DNA of 64,000 bases, taken from contig OY740765.1 of assembly GCA_963513935.1 (NCBI GenBank), forward strand, positions 145,021,618-145,085,617. Direction: 5' to 3'. This stretch comes from Aphrophora alni (Eukaryota > Arthropoda > Insecta > Hemiptera > Aphrophoridae). A program made the translations under genes and the position numbers. Positions 1-10,099 of this stretch are shown in pieces. The number at the start of each line of letters is the position of its first letter. Position 1 is the stretch's first letter. The notes beneath the pieces are model-generated. The model did not search any database and had not been told where the DNA came from. It worked only from the letters and a program-made list of their open reading frames with translations.

Positions 1-513
1 ATTTTATTTTCATAGTAACACAATCTTACATTTGTAAGATGTCCTCCGAAATAATTACACGATAAAACAGCACTCATATTTATAACTAATTAAAATTTTG
101 ACCCAGTTCATATAAACAAGAATTATAAACTTTAAGCCAATACAACGCATAAACAGTTATGGTCCTCCAGGCGAGATCTAATGAATTTCAGACTATGGAA
201 ATAACAAGTTTAAATTAGTTATATTTTGTTGTCGCCAGTTCAGATAGTTAAATTTTATTAAACTATTCTATAAGTCAGTTAATTTTCATTTGTCCACAGC
301 ACTAGTCAGTCCAGTGATTGTAACTAAACTAGATTGTCCATACATGCACACTCATACAAATTCAGAGCTGTCAAATCTTTTATATTGTTTATCAACTGTT
401 CTGGCCTAACTTCACAACATGGAATTTTAAACTATTAACTCAAACTAAAATATAAATAACGGGGAGTTTATCATTAAAAACACAATCACAATTTCATTTA
501 ATTTAAGTAGTTA
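1..513. other. AT-rich sequence, no gene seen
   Basis: I see no open frame with recognisable protein similarity, no terminal repeat and no tandem structure here. It lies just upstream of a decayed gag-like region and could be the 5' part (LTR or leader) of that retroelement, but I found no TG...CA boundary to support this. Confidence 0.4.
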
Positions 514-1500
514 TTGTGTCATTATTTATATTGTAAAATAAATAATATTGTCAAAATAAGCGATACACCTTTCAATCGATTAGCTGACACATCCGAACAG
601 TGCTTACAGAAATTATCAGAACACACTGAAAATTTGACAAAAATTGTAACACAAGATACAGTAACTTTAGCAGTTAAAAAATCGCAATACCTTGGAACTA
701 TCAGTAAGATTTTGACAGTGTTAATTTTGTCTGAACAGACTGCAGATGAAATATAACTCCTGCAGTGGACTTACAAGATCACATCTCGGAATTATGTTTA
801 GATCTTAAATCCAGAATGGAACAAATAATTACAATTCTTTACGCAAATATAGACACAGAGTTGAACGTATCCGCTACATCACAACTGTCTGACACAAAAC
901 CTAACCTAAGATTAGGTTACCTTTGCTGAAACTGCCTACATTTTCTGACAATTTATTTGATTGTTTTAATTTTTTTCATATGTTTGACTCCACAATTAAC
1001 TAGTCAACCACACAATCAGGGGATGAAAAACATATCTATCTTTTTATCAGTCATAAAGGATGAACCATTGGCTCTGATAAAGGGCCTGTCAATTTCTCCC
1101 ATTAATTACAACATTGCCTGGAATATGCTGGTAGATAGATATCAAAACCAAAGGCACTTGGTTTCATTACATCTGGACCTGCTAGAGTTATAACCCATAA
1201 CAGAGCTCACATTTAAAGATCTAAACAACTTTCTCGACACATATCATGAAAACGCGCACAAGCTTAGAGCAATAAGGTGACATAACGCAAGAAATCAATG
1301 TTTGCTATAATATTTGGGAAGCTTGATGCTAATACAAGACATCACATTAAAACTAAAAGAAATGTTTCTTAGACGTTACTTGCACTTCCTGAGTTTATTA
1401 AATCATTTAAAGTGGAAGTTAGCCATTTAGAGGACGCATCGTTATTAAGAGATTTAAAGGAAACATTGTTAAATATCTCAGTACCTAGCTCTGAAATTCT
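514..1500 (+). pseudogene. BEL/Pao-type retrotransposon gag remnant (DUF1759-like)
   Basis: Broken plus-strand frames give a gag-like polyprotein of a BEL/Pao LTR retrotransposon, the protein that packages element RNA in cytoplasmic particles. From about 914 a frame reads LPLLKLPTFSDN, the usual opening of the DUF1759 region. It continues after one in-frame stop through KDEPLALIKGLSISP, then AWNMLVDRYQNQR, then after another stop TFKDLNNFLDTYHEN, and near 1380-1440 LPEFIKSFKVEVSHLED. These match the family order (substrate-like P-x-F-S-G motif, WxxLxxRY, LPExI). The open frame at 514-756 and a further open stretch at 750-913 are probably the more N-terminal part. At least three stops or frameshifts make it non-functional. 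The start is unknown. Pol fragments of the same superfamily lie at 10.1-11.3 kb on the same strand, so both may be halves of one ancestral copy; that link is inference. Confidence 0.7.
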
Positions 1501-1559
1501 AAAATTTTCAAAATAAAAATAATTTTTTCCCGTAAAAAGTGGAAATCGACAAAAGTTAG

Positions 1560-1668
1560 GAAACCTAACCTAAGCCTAACTTGTAACTATCTAAGCTAGG
1601 CCTAAAACAAAATTACTAGATTTCACTAAAACATTAAACTCTACAAACAATAACATACATATACACTT
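1560..1668. repeat. Host repeat unit left of the DNA transposon, with target duplication ACTT
   Basis: This stretch (CTTGTAACTATCTAAGC..., then TTCACTAAAAC...AAACAATAACA) is closely similar to 8774-8880 on the other side of the 7-kb transposon. Its last four bases, ACTT at 1665-1668, are repeated at 8724-8727 immediately after the right terminal repeat. It therefore looks like the first copy of a short tandem repeat that was interrupted by the transposon insertion. Confidence 0.6.
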
Positions 1669-2006
1669 GAAGGCTTGAAGTAAATAATGATCTAAAGTGC
1701 CTTTTTTTTCCCTCCCTTTTTTCCAAAAATGAGATTTGACCGAAAATAGAATCTAGGAGCCAAGGTCAATAACGTAAAATGAGATCTATGTGCCAGAGTG
1801 GTTCCTAGTAAGTTACAACAGCAGTCCTGGCAGTCCAACGTATAAAGGGATCTAAGTCCTCGCGCACATGGCAACAAAAGCAATTTGTTTGGTTAGTGTT
1901 TTTGAGGTTATGTAGCTGCTGCTAGTTGGTTTTGAATGGTTTGCATTTAGAGTGTTACAGTGTTGTTTTGTTTTGTGAGTGTTGTGTATTGTATTGAGGA
2001 GATAAT

Positions 2007-4515
2007 ATGGCAGATGGCAATGTCAAAAAGAGAAGGAAGAAAGGTGAGGGAAGACTGTCAGATGAAATTAAGAAGATGCGAAATGCAGGCAAGGCGTACA
2101 CTATGGCTAGCAACATTTCAGTGAGTGCGAAAGACCCCCCCATCGCAAAAAGTGGTATATAAGTGTAAATATAATTGCAAGAATAATAAATGACCAAAAA
2201 ATGTTGCTGTTTAATGATTTTTATAAAGCCGATCATAGTAAACAACAGAACTATCTATTAGGCCTTATACAAGTAAAACATGTTGAAAGACGTAGGCATG
2301 GACATTATAAACATGCTGCACAAAGTAGGCGTCAAACCATAGTGCTCTACACTATTCCAAATGGCGAAGGTGATATAGTACAGGTATGTAAGAGTACATT
2401 TTGCAATATTTTTGCTGTGTCTGGAAAAAGGTGCCAGCTTTTGGTAAAACTCAAGCAAAATGCTAACCCTTGACATCATGAACGAGTGGCAGCAAAGGTG
2501 GGTCGCCTCGACCAAAAGAAGATTCACTTACTGGTGGTTCCCCTCGGTGGCGAGGAGGATGTCCTACTCGTGGATCACCCCAGGGCCTGTCACAACGCAG
2601 TTCTTCATGGGTCATGGGTTCTTTAAGAACAAGCTTTTTGGATTCAATCTTACCGAGGACCCTACTTGCGATTGTGGAGAACTGCAGACGGCCTTACATC
2701 TAGTGCTGCACTGCCCTGGGAATGAACACCTGAGACAGAGTCTTCGCCTACCACCTGACGACAGCGGAGAAGAACTTCTAACCACCAGGGAGAGGTATGC
2801 GTCTCTCGCATCCTTCTTCGCAGGGACCTACCGGCTATTCCAAGACGTGTCTGCAGCTATGGATTGACCTCTCTAGCACAACTTACGCATAACAACAACG
2901 ACACGGATTAGGATAACCAATTTTCGACGTCACAGCGGGGGTTCGGGCCATACCACCTGAACTGAGTAGGGTGGTTGACTCGGACCAGACTTCCAGCACC
3001 ATTCGCCAGATCACACCAATGCTTTACCAACACCTATCTACAACATCAACATTATCATCATTAACAATCATAATCACCACTTCTTTACTACTGGGGAAAT
3101 CATACAATATACTATGTAATGTACACACATTCGAGGAACAGCCATTTGTTAGACCTAAATGGCCCAGGAAAATGGCCCCCCTTAAGCAGAGGCTAATTAA
3201 TGGGAAAAAAAAGAGTCCGGGAAAAGGTGCCAGCTTTTGGTAAAACTCAAGCAAAATGCTAACCCAGTTTACATTGAAAAACATGGAAATAAGCAAGTTG
3301 AAAGGAAATTTTCTAAAGACGACAAGGCTCTCGTTTGTAATCACATTAATTCATTTTCACGCGATGTAAGCCACTATGGCAGAAAAGATTCTGGAAAGGA
3401 ATATCTTTCACCTGATTTAAACATATCTAGGCTGTATCAGGCTTTCAAGCAAAAATACCCTGACAGCTCTATAACATATCGTTATTATTACCTGGTATTC
3501 AATAAATATTTCAAAAGTAAGATATTCTTTAAACAGCCCAGAACAGACACCTGCCCAACATGTGACCTATTAACAAGTCAAATTGCAACATCGGTTGGCA
3601 CAGTTAAAGTAGAGTTTAGGAATCAACTTAAACTACATCATTTGAAAGCTGAAAGAGCTAGGAATAAGATGAAGAAAGATTTCACTGAGTCTCAATGTCC
3701 CAACAGCTGTAATGTAACGTTTGCATTTGATTTAGAAAAAGTATTATCTTTACCAACCTTGACTCATACAAACATGTACTACCTTAGACAACTTTCAAAC
3801 TTTGTGCTCATTTTCATAATAACATTAGTATAATGAATCTGTGGCATGAAGGAATGACAGGGAGGGGAGGAAACGAAATTGCTTCCTGTATCTTGCGATC
3901 TCTCAAAGATGTGGAATCTAAAAACATACAGCGTGGAGTGACAACTGCTGTGGGCAAAACAAAAATAAAATGTTGGTTTTTTTGTGGGTTTATTTAACTT
4001 GCATTGGAATGTACCAAGAAATAAACCATACATTTTTAGTAGGTGGACATTCCTTTCTTAGCTGTGATAGAGATTTTGCAGCCATTGAAAAAAGAAAAAG
4101 AGTTACCAAATGCATTGTTCCGGAAGACTTACAATCTATGATAGAAAGTGTTAAGCTATCAAACCCTTTCAAAGTAAACATGCTCAGTGAAGTAGATTTT
4201 TTTTTATTTCAAACAAGCAGCTGACAGTTTCATCAACACATCAAAAGTCAACATAAGTAAACTGTCAAGAATAAGAGTGATTTCCAATAAACGAGGCAAA
4301 GTCATGGTTAAGAAAACCTTTAATGAACTCGAACAATGGACTGAAATTAACGTTTTCAAAAAAGGTGTAAGCAGAAAGCAAGTTTCAGAAGCACCATTGC
4401 CTATGTTGTTTATACACATCACATATTACAGAACCTAAGAAAGCGGACATAAAAACCAAGATTTTCGTGTAAAACCTGAACACAAAATTTTTTTTGAAGA
4501 ACTGACTCATTAATA
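2007..4515 (+). pseudogene. Multicopy arthropod transposase-like protein, broken (CGQN motif family)
   Basis: Starting at the ATG at 2007 (MADGNVKKRRKKGEG), broken frames spell a protein I recognise only as a very common multicopy arthropod transposon protein. In order: a basic N-terminus; a cysteine pair segment CKYNCKN near 2163; VERRRHGHYKHAAQSRRQT (2290-2335); ADKE-like SPDLNISRLYQAFKQKYP (about 3410-3465); QPRTDTCPTCDLL (3535-3575); FAFDLEKVLSLPTLTH (3723-3770); HTAWSDNCCGQNKN (about 3925-3968); and GHSFLSCDRDFAAIEKRKR (4048-4105). The SDNC/GQN stretch and the D-rich blocks are candidate acidic catalytic positions, but this is inference. It is interrupted at 2470-3221 by an R1-like insertion, has frameshifts near 2140, 3780, 3930 and 4205, and ends near 4515. 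It lies inside matching inverted repeats, so it is the likely transposase of that element. Confidence 0.65.
2470..3221 (+). mobile_element. 5'-truncated R1-like non-LTR retrotransposon, 3' end, with 44-bp target duplication
   Basis: The frame open to 2866 encodes the C-terminal tail of a non-LTR retrotransposon ORF2: NEWQQRW, then SYSWITPGPVTTQFFMGHG, then a CCHC-type finger CDCGELQTALHLVLHCPG at about 2668-2720. This tail, after the reverse transcriptase, is typical of R1/TRAS-like ORF2 proteins. About 350 bp of 3' UTR follows, ending in a short A-run near 3204. The 44 bp at 2426-2469 are repeated exactly at 3222-3265 (AAAAGGTGCCAGCTTTTGG...), so the insert and its target duplication are clear. 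The insertion splits the transposase-like gene between its codons for KLKQNANP and VYIEKHGN. The duplication is unusually long compared with the 5-20 bp common for these elements. Confidence 0.85.
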
Positions 4516-4680
4516 CTGTTCTTATCAAAAATTACAATCTCTTGTAGAAAAAGTAGCACAAACTGTTGTTAACTTCTTGTAGTAGGCTAGAGAGTAGCCT
4601 AATGTTGTTTTATTTAGCCTAATACTGTTTTATTTTAGTTTTAATAAAGTTTGAATTGTTAAACGAGTAGTGTTTTTATA

Positions 4681-5112
4681 GGGTGGTTGTACCATTTGTG
4701 GCCACTGAACCATTAGTGGCCACTTATATTTTAATGCCATATATTTAGTACAGGTATGAATTTCCCTGACTTTTTAATGGCTGATTAAATATCCCCATGT
4801 GTTTACTTTACTTCCTTCATATGATAGTCAGCTGTTTTCAGTTTCCTGTTACAACACACCTTGATGAATTAAACAAGCGCCATTTTGGATAGATTTTTTA
4901 AGAGATCTGCTAAGAATTTACATGTAAGTATTTCTTAATATTGTTATTATCTTAAACATTTTAAAATATGTTTTAACATAAACAACACTAAAAAACATGC
5001 TCTACAAGACTATGATGTTCATTTAAAAATGGGCATGTATTAAAAGAGTGTTATTATGACTTGCCACTTTGGTAAAATGAAAAGTGTTATTGTTCCATTT
5101 ATGGCCACTAAT
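4681..5112. repeat. Left subterminal repeats of the pogo-type element
   Basis: The terminal motif CCATTTGTGGCCACT at about 4691 is followed by related copies ACCATTAGTGGCCACTT at about 4709 and CCATTTATGGCCACTAATGG at about 5094. All have the same orientation as the left terminus. They are candidate transposase-binding sites. Confidence 0.6.
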
Positions 5113-5307
5113 GGATCAACATAAGTTACATTTCTGGCCATACTAAAAGTACATGTTGATGATTTTTTAATTATGAATGTAAATTTCTTATTTTTGATGA
5201 ACATATTACAAGTTAATGTATTTACAGAAACATTGAATATTATACTAAATGTTTTCTTTGTTTATTTCCAGTTGTTTAAGTTGTACAATTTAAAAGCCTT
5301 AGCTATG

Positions 5308-5492
5308 TTAACTTATTTGATTTTTCTCAGGCCTAAAGCAAAAATAACCTATCTTTCTGGTTTGAAATGATTCATAAGCCTAAGGTGTAGTTTAATTTGG
5401 TACACATAACCTAAACTAAAATTGAATCATTTCAAACCAGAAAGTTGGATTATTTTTAGACCTGAGCAAAATCAAACAAGTTAAGTTAACGT
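5308..5492. repeat. Hairpin (inverted repeat, ~70-bp arms) upstream of the pogo-type transposase
   Basis: The arm at about 5308-5378 (GTTAACTTATTTGATTTTTC...CTTTCTGGTTTGAAATGATT) is matched as reverse complement by about 5423-5492 (AATCATTTCAAACCAGAAAG...GTTAAGTTAAC), with a ~45-bp loop. It lies in the leader between the left end and the transposase start, and would form a long stem in DNA or RNA. Confidence 0.65.
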
Positions 5493-5637
5493 TAGGCTAC
5501 TTTTATTTGCATAGTTTGAATGGTTTAACTTTGATTAGATTATGGCATATGCCACCCTAAACTAGCCCATTAACCCATAGACCTAAGTCAAAATTCATTG
5601 TATTTTATAAGTTGTTTTGGTTTTGTTCCAGGCAATA

Positions 5638-7966
5638 ATGGGGAAAACTAAGAAACCAGAAAATGTGTGTACGGTAAAACGTAAGCCGTTTCAGTATTCA
5701 CCTTCAAAAGTGGCAAATGCACTTAAGGCAGTTCGTGAAGGTAGTATGTCTGTTTTAAAAGCAAGTAATATTTTTAGAGTCCCAGGGCCCAAGGACCAGA
5801 TTAAGAAACAAACTTAAGGGAACAGTTCCGGATACTACAGGTCGTGTTGGGCGAACTTGTATACTTGGTAAGGAAATAGAAGGCATTCTTGTTGAATGGA
5901 TTAAAGGCACAGCTAAAATGGGTTTCCCTATCAACAAAACAATTATTTTGGATTCTGTGCAGAAAATTGTTGTAACAGAAAAAATGGACACCGTTTTCGT
6001 CAATGGGCGACCAAATAGAAAATGGTTTGATGCATTTATGCGGCGAAATCAGGACATCAGTCAAAAGCAAGCTGAGTATATAAATAAAGGTCGTGCAGCA
6101 GTGGACGAACATAAAATTAAAGCTTGGTTTAGTGAAACTATAAAACTTTTAGGAGACGATGTACAAGTTTAAAAAAATCCAAGATCTGTTTTCAATCTGG
6201 ATGAAATGTCGTTTTATTTATACCTAAAAGGTAACATTGTCCTAGCTGAAAAAGGAATTCACGTTTATGATGCCTCATCAAATTCAGACAAAGAAAATAT
6301 AACAAACCTATTGACAGGGAACGCGGCAGATGAAATTGCGCCTTCATTAACTGTTTATAAATGTCAGAGATTAAGCAATACTATTCTACAGGCCGCACCA
6401 CCTGATTGGGGTATAGGTAAATCAGAGAAAGGTTGGATGACAGGAGATGTTTTTTATGAATATTTCACAAATGTTTTTCATCCATACCTTATTGAAAAGG
6501 CTATTCCACTACCAGTTATTTTTTTTATGGATGGACATTCATCACATCTGACATTACATTTGAGTAACTTTTGTTCGGAAAATGGTATTATTTTAGTATG
6601 TCTTCTACCAAATACAACACATATTTTGCAACCATTAGATGTTTCTGTATTTGGTCCTTTAAAAGCAAGATGGAAAACTGTAGTTAGACAGTGGAGAGTA
6701 GATCACAATGAACAAGAAATTTGTAAGCAAAACATACCTGCTGTTTTAAGTAAGATATTGCAGGAAAACAAAATTGCTGATATTATCAAGTCAGGATTCA
6801 GAACATGTGGATTATTTCCTTGGAATTCTGATTCAGTAGATTATTCCAAATGCGTTTTAAAAGAAAAACCTGAACACAGTCAGATGCATAGACCAACTGA
6901 AAAAATAGTGATTTCTCACTTAGAATATTTGGAAAATCAAATTGACAAATCTTTATTGAATTAGTTTAAAGAAACAAGGAAGCGATCAACCGACTGGGAA
7001 GGCGATATTGCTGCATCATTGCTATTTGACGTTTGGTTAAAATGTGTAGGCCTGCAAGAAGTTGAGCATGAAACAACACTCATGACTAACTCTGAATTCA
7101 AAAGCGTTGAAAACATTGAAAATTAGTATATCACATCAGATAAAACCACATTGCCTAATCCAGAACAAGAAATTGATAATCTCTTGTCAACACCACAACA
7201 ACAAAATTCCCCTCTTAATCCACTTTATACATGTATGAATGATATTTCTGTTCCAAGTACATCCTCTACAGCTGATCAAGAAATACCACAACATTCTGTT
7301 ACTCCTGTAAGTTCTAATTCCAAAATACCTGTAACTCCAACTTCTTCTGGCTCAATTTCTTCCATTAAATCCCCTAAAGGTATAGAAGACATACTAATTT
7401 GGCCAGAAATTAAAACAGATAAACAAAAAACGCAACATAACTATATTTCCAAATGTAGTTATTTCTAAAAAATGGCTTTAAATTAAACAGATTCAAATTA
7501 ATTCCAAAAAGAAATTATTTAAAAAACAAAACAAAGAAAAACTAGACCAAGATACAGCAACAAATGTCAACAACACACACAAAGGCCAAAATAAGCACAA
7601 GGAAAAAATTGTTAAAAAAGGAAAACAACCAAAATATAGCCCTAGTTCTGAGAGTGACGAGTCGATGGATATTCAATATGATGATTCTGATCATGATATA
7701 GAACCCCTAATACAAATCCATGACTTTGTTATTGTTAAATATGAAGAAGAATATTTTCCTGGTGTCGTGAATGATGTAAATGGATCAGCTTTAGTTAGTG
7801 TAATGGCAATGAGTGGTCCATCAGGATGGAAATGGCCAGAACCAGCTGATGAAATCTGGTATCGTTTTGAAAATATAGTGGAAATCATCGAACCACCCTC
7901 TGTAACAAACTCGCGTTTCATTTGTAATGTTCCGGAGATTGAAAAGTACAGGAAGAAAAAATTGTA
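5638..7966 (+). pseudogene. pogo/Tigger-type DDD transposase, decayed
   Basis: The start ATG at 5638 follows a good 3' splice-site-like TTGTTCCAG and begins MGKTKKPEN. An N-terminal helix-turn-helix (KVANALKAVREGSMSVLKAS, 5705-5765) is followed, after a frameshift near 5780, by a CENP-B-like DNA-binding segment with NGRPNRKWFDAFMRRNQ (6000-6050). The catalytic domain retains all three expected acidic residues: NLDEM (about 6196), FFMDGHSSH (about 6525) and LQPLDVSVFGPLK (about 6630-6665). The fold cuts and joins the element's ends at TA sites in the nucleus. The C-terminal part is Ser/Thr-rich (7200-7380), then has an acidic stretch and a globular end, HDFVIVKYEEEYFPGVV through GWKWPEPADEIWYRF. 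In-frame stops near 6170, 6962 and 7124 and a frameshift near 7465 disable it. Conservation across the whole length says it is a fairly recent loss. Confidence 0.85.
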
Positions 7967-8111
7967 GGCTAATAATTATAAATCATATAGTACTGTAATT
8001 GGTTAGTTAGTTAAGAATTGTATAGATTAATAAATAATTGTAACCATTCATGATTATTTAGTGTTTTATTTATTTCGAATCACTCATAATAAAAATGTTT
8101 TCTTGCTCTAC

Positions 8112-8369
8112 TTGTGATGGCCACAAATGGTGCAATGGCATGGCCACAAATAGTACTGAGGTGGCCAGAAATGGTGATTTTGGTACTAAATTTTAAAATG
8201 TGAAAATTTTGAAACAAATTAATATAGTAATTTCTTAAGTGTTCAGTCCATTCGAAATTTGATTCTGAATACACTAGTTTGGATAAAATTCACATATCTA
8301 CAATAGCTTATCAAAAATTTTTCAAAGTTGAAATTTTCCTTAATGTGGCCACAAATGGTACACCTACCC
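8112..8369. repeat. Right subterminal repeats of the pogo-type element
   Basis: Three motifs related to the right end stand in a row: GATGGCCACAAATGGTGC (about 8116), CATGGCCACAAATAGTAC (about 8139) and AGGTGGCCAGAAATGGTG (about 8159), then the terminal copy at 8344-8369. All share the orientation of the right terminus, mirroring the left side. Confidence 0.65.
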
Positions 8370-8723
8370 TACCATTTTCTATTATTGTCATAAGAAAATT
8401 ATGTTGGTAAATAATAGCCTAATACGTGTGGTTATTTTCAAGAAGGTGTACCGAAAAGTGTATCAGGCACTTAAATCTTCTTTTACGTCATACTACTCGG
8501 ACATAGATCCGACCACATTTTAGTATTATTCATAACAATTTTTTACTAGAATTTGTAAAATTTTAATGATTGCAATAATTAAATAATATCTATTATGTCC
8601 CATAGAACACCTAAAAGCATATTGTGTCTTAAAAAAATAATTGTTTATACTTATCAAACAATAAATGTGATTCCTGTAAAATTTTGAAAATGGCACTTAG
8701 ATCATTATTTACTTCAAGCCTTC

Positions 8724-8925
8724 ACTTGTATAATCAAATAAAACACTCCATATAAGAAAATTTGCTTTTAGGCCTAGGCTTGTAACTTATCTAGGTTAGG
8801 CCAATTATAAATTATTCAAAAACTAGAACTTCACTCAAACAAATAAACTTTAGAAACAATAACACATATATTGTAACTTGTATAAACGAATTATAACAAT
8901 AAAACACTCCAAATAAGTAAATATT
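8724..8925. repeat. Second half of the interrupted host tandem repeat
   Basis: After the ACTT duplication the sequence reads GTATAATCAAATAAAACACTCC and then repeats the left-flank unit (GCTTGTAACTTATCTAGG... to AATAACACATATATTG), ending again with ACTTGTATAAACG...AATAAAACACTCC. Two units of a ~150-bp tandem repeat are therefore visible, one of them split by the transposon. Confidence 0.55.
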
Positions 8926-9189
8926 TTCACAAGAATAGAGTCATAAATCATAAAGACTTGTGACAACTTACAGATTTGTCTGTGGCTAATATATTTTAGA
9001 CAAGTAAGCCTATGACATATTCGTTTATAGCATTGGAAAGCTCTGAACTTCATCTATTCAAAGATATAAAAATCTGTGTGCATAGATAGATATAACTAAT
9101 CAATATTTCATGTCTAGTGAACTGATTTCAGATGCAAAAAAATCGTAGAGTTTTGGTTACTGGTTCATAAAATATAATATAACTCAAAA

Positions 9190-10010
9190 ACTATAAAAGC
9201 TAGGATAATTTGGAATACGTAGTTTGAAAGAGGAAGAAAAATACTATAAAATAGTGCCAACTTGTGCTCTTTGGACACGAATGAATTTTTACAAAAAATC
9301 AAAACAAAGAGGTATAAAACTTGTAACCTTTTTGACGGCCGTCACATGGTGCTACCTGCTGGCGAAACTGACGAACTACGAGAAATATTTATATTTTTTT
9401 CTATTCTCTCTATGAAATTCAGGTTACACCAGCTCTGAAAGATTGAAACACGAGCTTTTCAATGGTGTATAATTCATTTCTCCACAACTCCATTTACTAG
9501 GATAAAAGTTGAATTGAAAAAAATGTAATTTTTAGCGTATAAAAATGAGTTAAAATTCTTGATTTTGTTTAATTTTTATATAATAAAAATTAAAATAGAT
9601 AGAAGGATTTGAAAAACACAGATCGAAAGAGAAAGATGTGATTTACAGAACAGTGTTATGTTCTATCTGTTTGACAGAAATATCGAATTGGGAATATTAG
9701 ACAAAAATGACGTTAGTTTTGTTTACAACTTGTTAGCTCAAATCTTTGACTTACGTATCAAAAATATGCGAACTTCAGCAATTTTTATAATATTATTTAT
9801 AACGTTTTGTGGTAATTTTTATTGCATGGTTATGCATCTACGGAACATTAGCTTTCCAACGGTATTTTATTTATTGCGATAGGACGATTCTAAGTGGGTG
9901 AAATGTCGAATTGCAAAATACGTGTTTTCCGGTCCTTAGACTAAACCATGCATTAAAAATCGACCCGCTAGCAGGTCGAACACCGCCTGAAGGGTTCAAG
10001 GCTTGACAAA
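9190..10010 (+). repeat. Dispersed repeat family, copy A
   Basis: The segment with GGAACATTAGCTTTCCAACG and TTTATTTATTGCGATAGGAC (about 9840-9890) recurs in reverse at 20580-21010 and, more diverged, forward at 11540-11870. The right end carries a short inverted motif around AGCAGGTCGAACACC. Short open frames here (for example 9658-9882) share no protein motif and are best read as non-coding repeat. No target duplication was found. It is probably a non-autonomous DNA element. Confidence 0.55.
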
Positions 10011-10099
10011 AATAAATAACATTCTTCAGGTGGTGATTTATTTGTCAAAAATTATTCTGGCAAATGTTTTAATGTTCTACAAAACTTACGTCAAAGTAC

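Larger units (their letters stand above)
4681..8369 (+). mobile_element. Complete pogo/Tigger-type DNA transposon (3.7 kb) with TA target duplication
   Basis: The left end (GGGTGGTTGTACCATTTGTG...) and the right end (...CACAAATGGTACACCTACCC) are inverted repeats of about 27 bp, flanked by TA at 4679-4680 and 8370-8371. TA duplication, a CENP-B/pogo-like helix-turn-helix and a DDD transposase (5638-7966) place it in the Tc1/mariner superfamily, pogo group. At roughly 3.7 kb it is longer than a classic pogo because of a long 5' leader and a C-terminal extension. Additional copies of the end motif (TGGCCACAAATGG) lie just inside both ends. It inserted into the tail of the older transposon 1669-8723. 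Confidence 0.88.
1669..8723 (+). mobile_element. Composite DNA transposon with ~33-bp terminal inverted repeats and 4-bp target duplication
   Basis: The left end (1669-1701, starting GAAGGCTTGAAGTAAATAAT and ending AAAGTGCC) is the near-perfect reverse complement of the right end (8692-8723, GGCACTT...AAGCCTTC). Both ends are flanked by ACTT. Inside is one plus-strand transposase-like gene (2007-4515), later split by an R1-like retrotransposon tail (2470-3221) and by a complete pogo-type transposon (4681-8369). Removing those insertions leaves an element of about 2.6 kb. A 4-bp target duplication is known for Sola-type DNA transposons among others; I assign no superfamily firmly because I cannot search the protein. 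The coding copy is decayed, so the element is immobile. Confidence 0.75.

Noticed and set aside
9658..9882. 74-codon frame MFYLFDRNIELG
   Set aside because: It lies in a dispersed repeat whose other copies do not keep the frame.
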